Source of the DNA: Hysterangium stoloniferum
Taxonomy: Eukaryota; Basidiomycota; Agaricomycetes; Hysterangiales; Hysterangiaceae
NCBI GenBank assembly: GCA_015178975.1
Contig: WHVD01000173.1
Coordinates: forward strand, 62,001 to 126,000
DNA length: 64,000 bases
Direction: 5' to 3'
A program made the translations under genes and the position numbers. Below, in pieces: positions 1 to 11,060 of this stretch (position 1 is its first letter; every line of letters starts with the position of its first letter). Below the pieces are notes generated by a model, which did no database searches, was not told where the DNA came from, and saw only the letters and a program-made list of their open reading frames with translations.

Positions 1-146
1 CAAAGTCTGCAGGAAATCCACTTAAGGACTTGAAAGTCATGTCAGAACCTGTAAAAGCAAAGAGAGGCATAGGGTGACAGGGAATAATGAAAATGAGTCC
101 AAACGTAACACAGGGTCCATGGAGTGCGGTCAGAGAGATGATAGTG

Positions 147-391
147 GTCTGGGTTTAAGTGGGTAAGCTGTATGAAAGTCAGTAACAATTTCTGTGGCAT
201 TACCGAGTTCTGTGGCCAAAATCGATGAAGTTTCTTCATCAGTGCCCTCATAACCCACCCACTTGACCACGTAAAGCAATTTACAAGTGCGTGGACACTT
301 GTCAATTTTCGAATCTAAAATTTGTGAGATTTCAAACTCTGGTTCTCCATCAAGAATGACCGGGGTGGAGATTGCACGCGATCTGGGATAG
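147..391 (-). pseudogene. chromodomain at the integrase C-terminus
   Basis: Reads NTIPDRVQSPP just right of 361, shifts frame once, then VILDGEPEFEISQILDSK, YVVKWVGYEGTDEETS and a stop near 147. This is the chromodomain that ends chromovirus integrase and is thought to steer integration to particular chromatin. It belongs to the same gene as 2007-3251; the gap is the later insertion. The remaining 146 bases to the window edge are untranslated element sequence. Confidence 0.88.
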
Positions 392-977
392 TGTTAGCAG
401 TTGTGATGTATTAGCTTTATTTTAATACTATTTTCCGAAAAAGGAGTCCAATGCTCTATCAAAATGTGCAAATACTCAATTCACTGCAAGGTAAAATAAT
501 TTAAGTATTTGATATTAATCAGTGGCAGCCTAAATAGACTTAGAACCCCTGAAGTCAAGAGTTTACTTGAATATATGCACCCTACTTCGCAAAGAAGGTT
601 TTGAGAGCTGCTTGTGCAAGCTTGTTCTTTTTCTGTAAAAACACTACTAAAATATGAATAACAATTCACTGATTCCAAAACTAGATTCGACTTCGATTCT
701 AGCTAGTTTATATATATTTTATACTATTTATCAAACAGTAAAAATATTAATAAACAGGTCAAAAGATTAGATATAGAATAAAACACTATTTGGCTAATAT
801 GTGCTTTATTTACACTAACCTACAGGGTCTACTGTGATACTAACTTATCAGGATCTTAATGTAGTCTTAAGGATTCTGCAAGAATATTCTCAGTATTTGT
901 TTATGCCAAAAACTGGGTAGAAATTAGAATATATGTATTTCTAATCTCAATATAACCTAAAATATTTATTACTTTAA

Positions 978-1225
978 CTGATAACCAACAACTCAACTAG
1001 AGGTGGATTAGTAATAAAGGATAGCCAGCTACTCAACTAAGAGGTGGCAAAAGGGGAACAAGTTGTTTGTCAGAACCTCAACTAGAGGTGACAAGGGGGT
1101 AGGATTATTATGTCAGAAGCTCAACTAGAGGTGACAATGGATCCTGAGATAGCTTAGGTCAGCAGCTCAACTAGAGGTGACTAAGTGTTTGTATATATTT
1201 ATCCAACAGCCCAACTAGGGGTGGA
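978..1225. repeat. six spaced direct repeats CTCAACTAGAGGTG
   Basis: The core CAACTAGAGGTG appears at about 992, 1034, 1078, 1121, 1167 and 1210, roughly every 44 bp, with small changes (one has an extra A, the last reads CCCAACTAGGGGTGG). The repeats lie upstream of the TATA-like site near 1313, an arrangement that resembles enhancer repeats in an LTR U3 region. The function is inferred. Confidence 0.7.
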
Positions 1226-1539
1226 ATATAACTGCTGATGCAGTGGCACACTGATGTGGTGTAGTAAATGGGTTAAAATAAGTTATATTTCAGTGGTGGA
1301 GCAGAGCTCCTTATATACAGTAAAATCTAAGACATGGGAGAATGTTCTAGCTACTTGTTTTACCTATTTTTAGCTATTTTACCTGGAATCTGCTGGAATA
1401 TTCCAGGAGTTTCTACTACTTTCCATTGTAGCATATATGCTGATGTAATATTCTCACGTGTCGCGAAGTTGCTGATTTCGTGCACGTGCTGATTACATAA
1501 TTTTCCCGCGCGTGTCGCGTTTGTGACAAGTCGTCGCAT

Positions 1540-1945
1540 TTTGTGACGACGGTCACTTGTTGTGACGACAGTCACCGTTGTGATGACAGTCACCGTTGTG
1601 ACAACAGTCACCGTTGTGACAATAGTCACCGTTGTGACAATAGTCACCGTTGTGACAATAGTCACCGTTGTGACGACAGTCACCGTTGTGACGACAGTCA
1701 CCGTTATGACGAAGGTCACCGTTGTGACGACAGTCACCGTTGTGACGACAGTCACCGTTGTGACGACAGTCACCGTTGTGACAAAGGTCACCGTTGTGAC
1801 AAAGGTCACCGTTGTGACAAAGGTCACCGTTGTGACAAAGGTCACCGTTGTGACAAAGGTCACCGTTGTGACAAAGGTCACCGTTGTGACAAAGGTCACC
1901 GTTGTGACGAATGTCACTGTTGTGACGAATGTCACCTTTTGTGAC
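1540..1945. repeat. 18-bp minisatellite of GTGAC/GTCAC palindromes
   Basis: About 22 tandem copies of GTGACNNNNGTCACCGTT. Each unit contains the inverted pair GTGAC-N4-GTCAC, and the CGTT linker creates a second pair GTCAC-CGTT-GTGAC, so a half-site occurs every 9 bp. Spacer variants GACA, AATA, AAGG and AATG form blocks, which suggests local unit duplication. Long open frames here on both strands (TVTVV-type repeats) are a by-product of an 18-bp period and are not genes. Confidence 0.95.
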
Positions 1946-2006
1946 AAATATTCCTGCGCGTTGTGCAATAAGCGCCAGAAGGCCGACTTCGAAGAAGGTT
2001 CTAACA

Positions 2007-3251
2007 TAGCAACATGAAATACTGGGTGTACCATGCACATGCTATCCGGAAGCTGTAGGGTCCAAAAAACTGAACCTACTTGTGTGATAATTTCAAACAG
2101 ACCTAAATATTTTTCAGCAAGCTTTTTTGATGGACGGGTAGTCCAGAAGAATTGAGCTTTGACAAAAACACAATCGCCAATCTTGAAGTTTGGTGGCAGA
2201 ATCTGGTGTTTGTCTGCTGAATGTTGATATTGCTCTTGGGCGGACTTTATTGCAGTCTGGAGTTCCTCGGAAGCTTGTGGAGGTCCGTGGTGAACTCTTG
2301 AGTGTGAGCAGAGGCAAGATTTTGTTCTGGATGTACTGTAATAGTTGGATTATATCCTTTATTTGCAAGGAACGGGAAAATGCCAGTAGTGGCCAAAGGT
2401 ACATTGTTGTAAGCAAATTATGCAAGTGGTAACAAGGACTTCCCATTGTCCTGTTGATAATTGCAATATATGTGGAGATATTGTTCCAATGTCTGGTTGA
2501 CACATTCAGTTTGTCCATCACCTTCCAGGTGATGTCCGGATGTGAAATGTAGTTTCATGTCCAAGGATTTCCCAAGGGATCTAAAGAAGTGAGATATGAA
2601 CTCTGTTCCTCAGTTGGAAGCTATGTGGGACAGAACTTCATGCTTGGAAAATATATGGATAATAAAATCTTTCGCTAACTGCACGGACGTAATTGTATCA
2701 TATGTAGGGATGAATATACCTTGTTTTGAGAATCTGTCAACAATGACTAGAATGGCGGAAAAGCCTTCAGAATCCAGTAGGTGTTCAATGAAATCCATAG
2801 AAATAGAATTCCATGGGTGTTCCAGTACTGGGAGTTGTTTCAAAAGGCTGTAAGGCTTGTGTCGCTGAGATTTTGAGTGGGGACAAGTAGTGCAAGATTT
2901 ACAATAGTGCTTAACGAATTCTTGGAGTCTGGGCCAAGTATATTCTCTTCTTATTAATGATAGAGTTTTGTTGTACCCGAAATGTCCTGAGAGTGGATGA
3001 TCATGTTTGTACTGAAGGATCCTGAGGTGGAGGCCATCAGAGTCTGGTACATAGATCTGATCGTCAAGTCTAATGAAACCATGCTGATCAAGAGACCACC
3101 AGGATTGGTTGGGGTCCATGGGATTGTCAAGGTGAGCTTTAGTTATCGGGTCTAGCGGAATTGCCGATAGAATATCTTGATGTAACTTCTCAATATCCAT
3201 AATGATAATTCCACAGACAATGGGATTGATAAGGAAAGTTGCACAGACCAA
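2007..3251 (-). pseudogene. chromovirus integrase, zinc finger and core
   Basis: Contains the H-H-C-C zinc finger (HPLSGHFGYNKTLSLI, then CKSCTTC) and the core start SMDFIEHL with the first catalytic Asp. The second catalytic block, normally S-D-R/N-G, reads SN*GTEF: the Asp is Asn and the next codon is TGA (about 2606-2612). A GDGQTE block with the third catalytic acid follows. The C-terminal part reaches the conserved VHPVFHVAMLEP at 2036-1996, where the block 392-2006 interrupts it. The enzyme would insert element cDNA; this copy cannot. Confidence 0.9.
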
Positions 3252-3344
3252 TGTGGTAAGTTGATGATTCCTGAAAATAGGTTTCAGGTTGTGTGGATTT
3301 ACTGTGGCATAGTCGTTGCTCCCCTCTTTAGGATAGACGTCCCA

Positions 3345-4311
3345 TCATCTAGTTAAAGTGTCAGGTTTGCCGCCAAGACAGCCAGGTCGAAAACAGATAG
3401 TCATATTGAAGGTGGATAGATATTCAGACCAGCGGGCCTGCTGATGGGTCAAAGGCTTTGTGGTAGAAAAGTATTCCAGGTTTTTGTGATCTGTTACAAT
3501 GTCAATCGGAGTTCCCGAGCCTTCCAAATAGTGTTGCCACATTTTGAAAGCTGAAAAGATTGCCAGGAGTTCCTTATCATGAACATCATAATTCAGCTCT
3601 GCTCCAGTAAAGGTCCAGGACAGAAAGGCCACAGGGTGGAGTTCTCCGTCGGAGTCCTGGATCGACAGAATGGCTCCAAGTGCATAGTCCAAGGCATCCT
3701 TTTTGACAATGAGTGGGAGGTCCAGTTTCCAATGTGACAGAATTGGAGCTGAAGAAAAAGAATTTTTTAAAAGATTGAAAGCTTTTTGACACTTATTGTT
3801 AAAATTCCAGAGAGTATCTTACACATAAGATGGGTAAGGGGAACTGTGATGTTGGAATATCCATGGATAAACCATCTGTAAAAATTGGCAAAGCTGAGGA
3901 AGGATTGTATATCTTTAACTTTTCGGGGTTCAGGCCAATCTTTGATGACTTGCACTTTAGTTTCATCCATACAGAGTCTGTCGGGTCCCATTATGAAACC
4001 CAGGTATTCCACAGAGTCCGTGTCAAAAGTACATTTTTGACCATTCGTGAATAAACCATGTTGTCTGAGTCTCTGGAGAACTTCAAGGACTTGTTTGTTG
4101 TGTTCTGCAGAATCCTCAGAGTAGATAAGAATGTCGTCCAAGTAAACAATGATGCATACATCGAGCATGTCGGAGAAAATGTTGTTGATAAAATGTTGAA
4201 AAACAGATGGAGCATTGGTGAGTCCAGTAGGGCATCACCAACCACTCAAAGGCCCTGTAGCAGGTTCTAAAAGTGGTTTTCCATTCATCACCTGCAGAGA
4301 TCCGGACCAAG
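3345..4311 (-). pseudogene. chromovirus RT C-terminal half and RNase H
   Basis: Resumes RT with RISAGDEWKTTFRT at 4310, passes EWLVMP, and has the catalytic box as VYLDDILIYSED (about 4140-4105) followed by VEYLGFIMGPDRL. The frame breaks around 3770-3830. From 3692 it reads as RNase H: MDYALGAILSIQDSDGELHP, DKELLAIFSAFK, DIVTDHKNLEYF and RWSEYLSTFNM, ending near 3345. Frame changes near 4245-4116 and 3790 mean no continuous polyprotein remains. Confidence 0.88.
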
Positions 4312-5777
4312 TGTGAGGTATCAGCATTATCTCATAATGTTCTCTTAATTTTCTTTGAATTATTTAATATTTTCTCGAATTTTTATTGTATTTTTACTAT
4401 GTTTATTGTGAAAAATAGGCCTTATTCCTTTTAACTTCGCATAAATAATAGCATATATGGACTCATATTATGCTATTATTACTTAATTAATTCATTATAA
4501 TTTTTAACTAATTATTTATATTTTATTTACTTAGTTATTACTGCCCGGTGCTTGTATGTGTGCATTTGGGTGTCACATGACACATTACCTAATCCAGCTC
4601 ATACAGTCACACTAGTGACTAGCATTTAGTCATATGAGTGACTGTAACACTAGTCACACTAGTGACTATAACACTAGTCACACTAGTGACTGTAACACTA
4701 GTCACACTAGTGACTGTAACACTAGTCACACTAGTGACTAGCATTTAGTCATATGAGTGACTGTAACACAAGTCACACGAGTGACTGTCACACTAGTCGC
4801 GTGACTTATTAGATAAGCCTCTGGTGTCGGGATGTCACACAAGTCACGGATGTGACTACCCGTTGATTCCGCCGACTCATCATTTGCTTCTGTCTCGGGA
4901 CCGCGGCCTTGAACCTTCATGTGTAAGCAAGAGGTTAGAACCCTTGTCTCAGAGAGGGGAATCATGTGATAAATAAAGGGTAAATAATGAGTAGAATATG
5001 AGGTCATTATGATTTAACTAGTGACCTCATAAACTAAATAATTAGCTAATCATTTAGTTATCAAAATGTATATAAGGAGGGCCAAGTTTCCAATAAAACC
5101 ATCTTATCACACACACATTTTACTGCACAGCTCAGAAGCTTATCTAATCATCCTAAGGAAAATAATAGTCTTAGTCTGATACACTCACTGCAAGCACCTA
5201 CACTTGCAGCATCTTGAATCTTTGTCAGCAACTCTTGAACTTAGCTAATCATCTAAGTTCCCCTAGCCTCACAGCTACCCTTCAGGCTTATTAATTAGAT
5301 AATAAACCTAATAAGTACCCTTACTGAATTTCCCTGCCAATACTAGATTATTCAAGGCCCAGCCCTAAGTTTATTGAATTAATCAAGTACAAGCACTCAG
5401 ATAATCCAATACAAATTATTTTCTCTATTAATAAATTATTTAACACCTTGTTAAATAACTATTAATAGTTACAAATAAGCATACCAGAATCCGAAGCTTT
5501 ATATCGAGTCTCTGCTAAGTTACTGCACATATACTCAGCTTCTAGCCCCTATTCTCAAGGAATAGTTCTTTTATTTGCTAAAAGAGTCATACACAGTTCT
5601 ATTGAACCTTTCAATAATCAAAATAAGCATTGATTTGAGTTGTTTAAGCTTGATAGCGCAGCTCATTAATCTATCAGTATTTAAATTACTGGACCTTTGC
5701 TTGTTTTATTGTTGAAGCTCTGTGACACTATATAGCATATATTGAGCTATCTAAGAGAATCCCCTGAATACATTACA
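4312..5777. mobile_element. solo LTR in RT, duplication CCAAG
   Basis: Starts TGTGAGGTATC and ends CATTACA, flanked by the 5-bp duplication CCAAG at 4307-4311 and 5778-5782. Removing it rejoins the chromovirus RT at YAYHLV/RISAGDE, so the borders are exact. Length 1466 bp, with no coding sequence. It contains a palindromic array (4600-4860). A degraded, split relative in the opposite orientation lies at 31519-33540. Confidence 0.95.
4600..4860. repeat. 24-bp array of GTCAC-N4-GTGAC palindromes
   Basis: Tandem units GTCACACTAGTGAC plus a 10-bp linker TGTAACACTA, about six clear copies between 4620 and 4790, followed by looser copies including GTCACGGATGTGAC near 4846. The 14-bp core is a near-perfect palindrome. 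The same half-sites and 4-bp gap make up the array at 1540-1945 in an otherwise unlike LTR. Confidence 0.92.
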
Positions 5778-6894
5778 CCAAGTGATAGGCATATTTGAAA
5801 TCTATTTTGGTGTAAATCCGGGCATTTTGTGAAGCATCGAGCAGATCAGATATAAGTGGAAGTGGATACTTATCCTTTTTGGTGACATTATTGAGTCCTC
5901 TAAAATCAACACATAGTCTAAGGGATCCATCCTTTTTTCTGACACACAGAACAGGTGCTCCAAAAGGAGACTTTGAGGGTCTGATAAAACCTATGGACAA
6001 ATGTTCATCCAGGAAATCGTGGATTGCGGAAAGTTCCATGGACGAGAGCGGGTAAATATGTCCTAGGGGTGGCTGGGGACTGGGTTCAAGATCAATTTTT
6101 AAGTTGTATTCTCTGTGGGGTGGAAGCCGGTCAGCTTTTTGCTTGCTAAAAACATCTGTGAAGTCATGATATTTCTCTGGGATGCCTTCTAGGTCAGCAG
6201 CTTGCTCAGATGCAGATACCAGGGTTGAAAAATGTCCAGTTGCTTCATCAATTTTTAAGTTGATAGTGAACGCCTGGGACCCGTCCATTTTTGTAGCCCT
6301 AATAAAAGCTGCAGCATTAATCAGAGAAATAGATGGAAGTGCTGTGGGTTCTGGGGAAGCCATGGGTGCCGTAGGGATCACAGGAGTCCTCGAGACTGCA
6401 GGTGCCAGGAAGGCCATGGGTGCCATGGAGGCCATGACAGGTGCAGTTTCCTCAGCTGCGGCAGCGGTCCGGAATGTTATACTGTTCACTATCCAGTCAA
6501 TCAACGGATTGTAGTGGGTAAGCCAGTTGTGTCCTAGGACCACCGAGCAACTTGAGTCTAACTGGGTCACATAGAAAGTGACCAATTGAAATGTTCCACA
6601 TGGGAAACAGATGGATAAATCACAAGCTTGGGTGACAACCGAATTACTTGTGCCATCAAAGAGGTGGTGGCCGACAGGATTTATCGGATAAGTTGACAAC
6701 AAATTTTTTTGCATGAATTTTGTATCTAAAAAACAATGAGTCGAGCCGGAATTTATAAGAGCTGAAAAAATGAATTTTGGAATCATATTAGACATAAGTT
6801 TAATGAAAAATGAATCAGAATGCGAAAGAGTGGATGCATTGAGATGAGTAAACTCTTGAATGCACGGAGAGGCAATGCAACCCCCAACCTGCAC
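5778..6894 (-). pseudogene. chromovirus protease and N-terminal half of RT
   Basis: An open frame of over 370 codons. The N-terminal part is a retropepsin-like domain, but the active-site triad reads INSGSTH, with Asn where D-S/T-G is required. A linker rich in Met, Ala and Pro follows, then the RT fingers: DRLPPHREYNLKIDLEP, PFGAPVLCVRKKDGSLRLC and the first palm motif IDFKYAYHLV. It is cut exactly there by the solo LTR 4312-5777; the rest of RT resumes at 4311. The catalytic Asp of IDF is present. The D-to-N change in the protease alone would block polyprotein processing. Confidence 0.9.
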
Positions 6895-6911
6895 GGAGTC
6901 TGCGGGGTTGC

Positions 6912-8150
6912 TTACTCTTTTTTCGAGTCGGAAGCCGGTTTGTCCTTCGACGGAGTTTCCATGGAGGTCTTAGCCGTTCGACCCTTTGCAGAGTTTGCTT
7001 TTCCCAGCAGACATTCCAGGACTCGATGACTGGGTTTCCCACACAAGAGACAGAGGTTATTGTCCATACAATGTTGTCTTTCCTGTGGGGTCAGGTTTTC
7101 CGGTTTGCTTGCTGGACTGTTGCCCTTAGTTGTTGTTGTTGTTGTTGTTGTTAGAAGACTTTTTATCGTTCTTCCAGATTGCATAGAGTTCTGGTTGCTT
7201 GTTGATGAATTGTTGTTGTTGATTTTATTGGCCATGGACTTGTTTACTTTGTCTGCAGAGGTCTCGTGGGCAACTTCCGCATGATGTTCCCAATAGTGTG
7301 CATCCACGTTTTGAGCCTTGAGATGCATATGGGACAGGGTTTTTGGCTTGCCCTCTTCTCCTTTCGAGACTTCATCTTTAAGGTGGGATGGCAGACTGGC
7401 ATAGAATTGGTGGTGGAGAGCAGTATCGCCCCACTGACAATGAGCTGCAAGATTATTGAATTGGACGATGTAGTCCATGATGCACTGTGTGTCCTTCATA
7501 TGAAGATTGGTGAGGCTGTTCTCAGCTTCTCCTGTTGCGTCATATAGGCCAAAGTTGGTTTCAAGCTCCTCAACAAAAGCATCCCAATCTTCAAACCAAA
7601 GTGGCTCTTCCTCAGAAAGTCCACTAAAAGCCGGTTCGAACTATTTCAATGTGGATCCTGACAAGTATGAAAGTGCGTAGTTGACCTTTTGGGAGTCTGT
7701 GGAGAATGTGGCCGATCAATCATGGAAATTGAAGTGACATTGCATGAGGAAAGTAGAGAGTTTGTTTGGGTTGGAACCCATGAAGGGTTCTGGAGCATTG
7801 ACTTTTGACTGCGGGGGTTCTGGATCTTTCTTTTTGCCTTCTCTGAGCATATGATTCATCAACCTTTCTAAAGAGATTGCTAAATACTCAGAGGTGGGAT
7901 CCAAAAGTGGCGGTCGATTGCTGGATGGAGGATTTTTGACACCTTTGCCCTTGTTGGGGGCCATGGACTCATCCTCGTGCTTGGATTCATCCTGGTTTTC
8001 CGGGACTTCTTTGATACAGGCTTCTTCCATGGCTTCTGACTGGTTCGTGAGCATCTGACTGGTATACAAAGTTAATGGGGAATGAAGGGTCGACAGTCCA
8101 GGTAATAATGCCTGTGCGTGCACTTTTCTTCTTGGTGGCATATTGAACAA
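6912..8150 (-). pseudogene. chromovirus gag, broken
   Basis: Starts MFNMPPRRK at 8150, reads to a stop near 7714, then continues with a second stop near 7640 and an open stretch 7499-6912. The middle has the usual retrotransposon gag pattern (WGDTALHHQFYASLP, about residues 40-55 of the last block). The C-terminal zinc knuckle CLLCGKPSHRVLEC (C-X2-C-X4-H-X4-C) is complete. A run of eight threonine codons lies before it. Gag packages the element RNA into particles. The stops make this copy non-functional. Confidence 0.85.
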
Positions 8151-8175
8151 TCTGCAAGTCTTAGTCAGAAAATAC

Positions 8176-8903
8176 TGTTAGGGTACGTACATGGCGGGTT
8201 TCCAGAGAAACCTGCGGGATATCGGGTAGGACTTGGCTTCAGCTTATAGGCTGTGCCTTCATGAGATTGTGTTGTCCAATTTCAGACAGGTGGACAGGAA
8301 TCCCGGGGGGTTTGTGGGTTGTGGGGTCGTAGGTCGGAGGTCGTGGGTTGAGAGGTCAGGAGTTGAGATAAATAAGAGAGATAGATGCACTGGAGCCTGT
8401 GGGCTCTGACTAGTGTGAGCAGTGTAATTCAAGTAGAAGTTTAGAGTGAAAATGTATTAGATTACTGGGGGGAATCTAAGCCAATTTTCTGACTGGATTG
8501 TATGTACAACATCTGCCAGACTATAGACTGTGGAATGAATGACATATCAAATCCAGTAATGATGAAACGAAACTAGCAAAACATGAAATGAGAATAGTAA
8601 ACACCAAATTTGGTGTTAGGAACGGGATGGAGTCCAAATCGTGACAAATCATAAACCATAATGGGAAATGGAGCGGGAGCAGAGTCCAAATCGTGACAGG
8701 TCATTTGACTAAAATGGGAATGGGGCTCTGTTAGAGGGATGACGGGTTTTCCAAGTGGGATCCGGCGACTGATGTGTGGGACGAGGTCGGACATAGACAG
8801 GGATGGAGTCTGGTGGGTATTCCAGTGACTGATACACAATGTAATGAAGTCAAACGTAGACAAGTCTGACATACAGAGTCCGGCGGGAATTCCGGTGGTA
8901 ACA
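8176..8903 (-). repeat. 5' LTR of the chromovirus
   Basis: Begins TGTTAGGG and ends GGTAACA on the plus strand. The same family recurs at 9982-10856, 12164-13456, 15490-16294, 48249-49106 and 56732-57547. Read on the minus strand, family members carry a TATA box (TCTATATAAACTGGCAG in the 48249 copy), which fixes the orientation. This copy lacks about 80 bp that other copies have near the minus-strand start. It lies only 25 bp upstream of the gag ATG at 8150, so the primer site must fall in or next to that short gap. Confidence 0.85.
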
Positions 8904-8962
8904 CCAAGTGTGACCTGCCTGTTTGAGTCCAAAGAGCACCCTATATAAATTGGTGAGTCAAT

Positions 8963-9981
8963 TCAGTAAATTGCCTCTTTGTAATCTTCAGGAGGAGTCA
9001 CAATTTCTTTCATCACCATTACTTTATCTGTAAACCTTGATTTGGGCCAGGCATTTGGGTTATTAAGTGTCCAGTAGTCTTGTAAGATACTATTATTAAT
9101 TCTTGAACTATGCCATGCTTCTTGTGGCTGAATGTTCAGTTGTGATGGGATGTCTTCAATGTAGGCCTCAGTGGGTGCAATTGACATATTTGGTGTGATA
9201 ACTGTACTACTGGAATGCTCAGCACTGAAACTCTCCCTCTCAAGTGGGACAGTATTTATTTCCTCATCTTTATTTTCTCCAGGTATTGGGTATAGTTGAG
9301 TATCTGTAATATCAAATGTAATATTCCTAAAAGTTTGAACATACCTAGTCTTAGTATTGTAGTATTTCCACACTTTAGCATTCTCAGATACTCCTGTGAA
9401 TATATGCTCTTCTGCTTTGGGATCTAATTTTGATCTCCATTCATCAGGTACCATAACCCAACATTTAGTCCCAAATTCTTCTAATCATGACACATGTGGT
9501 TTCTTACTGAAAAGCACTTCATGGAGTGTTATGTCAGTTCCAAGGGCTTGGGTCAGTGATCAGTTCTTGATATAATGTGCATGTGAAATGGCTTCTGGCC
9601 ATAAGGTTTTTGGTAAATCCTTGGCATATATCATGGCCCTCACCTGTTCAACTATTGTGCAATTTAACTGCTTGGCTATCCTATTTTGGGCAGGGAAATA
9701 AGGTGCTGTTGTTTCCATAATTATTCCCTCTTCTGCACAAAAGCTTTGAATAGTTTACTGGTATATTCACCACCATTATCTGTCCTAATACATTTTAATT
9801 TCTTGTTTATTTGATTTTCAACCCATGACTTGTATGTTTTGAAGTGTTTCAGGGCATGGTATTTTGATGTATCTGTGAATAAAACACTATGCCTTGTTTT
9901 AATATCTGTGAATGAGTAAAAGTAGTTCTCATGATTTGGTCCTTTGGTTGCAGCTGGTCCCCATACATCAGATACAGTTAA
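8963..9981 (-). pseudogene. copia integrase core and C-terminal region
   Basis: Reads from right to left CIRTDNGGEYTS (second catalytic Asp), then ETTAPYFPAQNRIAKQLNC (third catalytic region; N-R replaces the usual N-G-x-x-E), EAISHAHYIKN and, in 9454-8963, a long open frame MVPDEWRSKLDPKAEEHIFTG of the post-integrase region. At least three frame breaks lie between 9981 and 9454. The right edge is cut by the solo LTR 9982-10856. The right end of integrase, with the first catalytic Asp, is not visible here. Confidence 0.85.
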
Positions 9982-10856
9982 TGTTAGGGTACGTACACGG
10001 CGGGTTTCCGGAGAACCCTGCAGAATATCCGGTAGGACTTGGCTTCAGCTTATAGGCTGCGCCCTCACGAGATTGTGTTGTCCAATTTCAGACAGGTGGA
10101 CAGGAATCCCAGGGAGTCTGGGCAGGGTTCATGGGTTGAGGGGTCGTGGGTCAGAGGTTGTGGGTTGAGGGGTTGTGAGTCGAGATAGGTAAGAGAGATA
10201 GATGTGCCAGAGCCCGTGGGCTCTGACTAGTGTGAGCGGTGTAATTCAAGTAGGATTTTAGAGCGGAAAATGTATTAGATTACTGGGGGGGAATCTAAGC
10301 TGATTTTCTGACTGGATTGTATGTACAACATCTGCCAGTTTAAATAGACCATGGAGTGAATGACATACCAAATCCAGTAATGATGAAACAAAACTAGCAA
10401 AACATGAAACAGGAATAGTAAACACCAAATTTGGTGTTAGGAACGGAACAGAATGGAGCGGAGTCCAAATCATGACAAATCATGAACCATAACGGGAAAC
10501 AGAGTGGGAGCGGAGTCTGAATTGTGACACGTCATTTGAATAAAATGGGAATGGGGCTCTGTTAGAGGGATGACGGGTTTTACAGGTGGGGTCCAGTGAC
10601 TGACGTGCGGGATGAGGGCGGATATAGACAGGGACGGAGTCCAGTGGGTTTTCCGGTGACTGAAACACAATGTAACGAAGACAAGTCTGATGTACAGAGT
10701 CCAGTGGGTTTTCTGGTGACTGAAACACAATGTAACTAAGACAAGTCTGATGTATGGAGTCCAGTGGGAATTCTGGTAAACTGACAATGGGTGCATGTAG
10801 GGTGCGGGTGCATATAAGTTAGTGCCTGGAGTCCAGCTGGAATTCTGGTCATAACA
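9982..10856 (-). mobile_element. solo LTR, chromovirus family, duplication GTTAA
   Basis: TGTTAGGG to CATAACA, 875 bp, flanked by GTTAA at 9977-9981 and 10857-10861. It belongs to the same family and orientation as the chromovirus 5' LTR at 8176-8903 but keeps the promoter-distal segment that copy lacks. It contains a tandem duplication of about 60 bp near 10630-10770 (motif CCAGTGGGTTTTC). It splits the copia integrase. Confidence 0.95.
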
Positions 10857-11060
10857 GTTAACTTGACTATATCATTTACAGAGTCTTCAGCCTACTTTGG
10901 GAATGGCTCTACATGTGCCTTTCCTTGTGTGAAAGCCTTGCATTGCATGAACCCCTGTGTTTCATCCACCTGTAATCCTGTAACTGGTTTATTTTTGTTT
11001 AATAATTTGACCACTGTAGAGAGTTCAATCAGAAAGAAACATATGCATATGGCTATAGTT
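10857..11060 (-). pseudogene. copia pre-integrase zinc region
   Basis: Minus-strand reading gives ELSTVVKLLNKNKPVTGLQV, then FMQCKAFTQGKAHVEPFPK. This is the GAG-pre-integrase segment that precedes copia integrase, with C-x3-T-x-G-K where C-x2-C-x2-G-K is usual, so the second cysteine of the zinc pair appears lost. To the left it meets the solo LTR 9982-10856; to the right the element resumes only near 14480. Confidence 0.75.

Larger units (their letters stand above)
392..2006. mobile_element. LTR-like insertion in integrase
   Basis: About 1.6 kb separates two pieces of one integrase, so it is a later insertion. Its ends show TGTTAG at 392-397 and CTAACA at 2001-2006, as in an LTR, but the LEP codons of the integrase overlap the right end and no 5-bp target duplication could be matched, so the true ends may be a few bases inside. 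It has no coding capacity of its own. It holds six direct repeats (978-1225), a TATA-like ATATAC near 1313, and a large minisatellite (1540-1945). Most likely a solo LTR. Confidence 0.6.
1..8903 (-). mobile_element. Ty3/gypsy chromovirus, 3' end beyond window
   Basis: A minus-strand LTR retrotransposon read from its 5' LTR (8903 to 8176) through gag, protease, reverse transcriptase, RNase H and integrase to a C-terminal chromodomain near 361-147. The 3' LTR must lie left of position 1. It sits inside a copia element: bases 8904-8908 (CCAAG) abut the LTR end and interrupt a copia RT motif, so CCAAG is the expected target duplication. The order protease-RT-RNase H-integrase-chromodomain defines the chromovirus clade. 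It is dead: gag, RT and integrase contain stops or frame breaks, two catalytic aspartates are lost, and two insertions (about 392-2006 and 4312-5777) split pol. Confidence 0.9.

Noticed and set aside
1540..1945. CRISPR-like regular repeats and several long ORFs
   Set aside because: No unique spacers: it is a continuous 18-bp tandem array, and the ORFs exist in several frames because 18 is a multiple of three.
392..2006. 5-bp target duplication for the insertion in integrase
   Set aside because: GATAG and TAGCA do not match, and only a 4-bp ATAG could be forced by moving one end. Left undefined.
7060..7284. Hydrophobic plus-strand ORF (poly-Val, poly-Leu) as a membrane protein
   Set aside because: It is the complement of the poly-Thr and Asn-rich gag sequence on the minus strand.
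8573..8932. ORF of 119 codons (and similar ones at 10470-10796, 12272-12562, 15823-16242, 48599-49114, 57143-57406)
   Set aside because: All lie inside LTR copies and are the same LTR sequence read in different frames. None has coding features.
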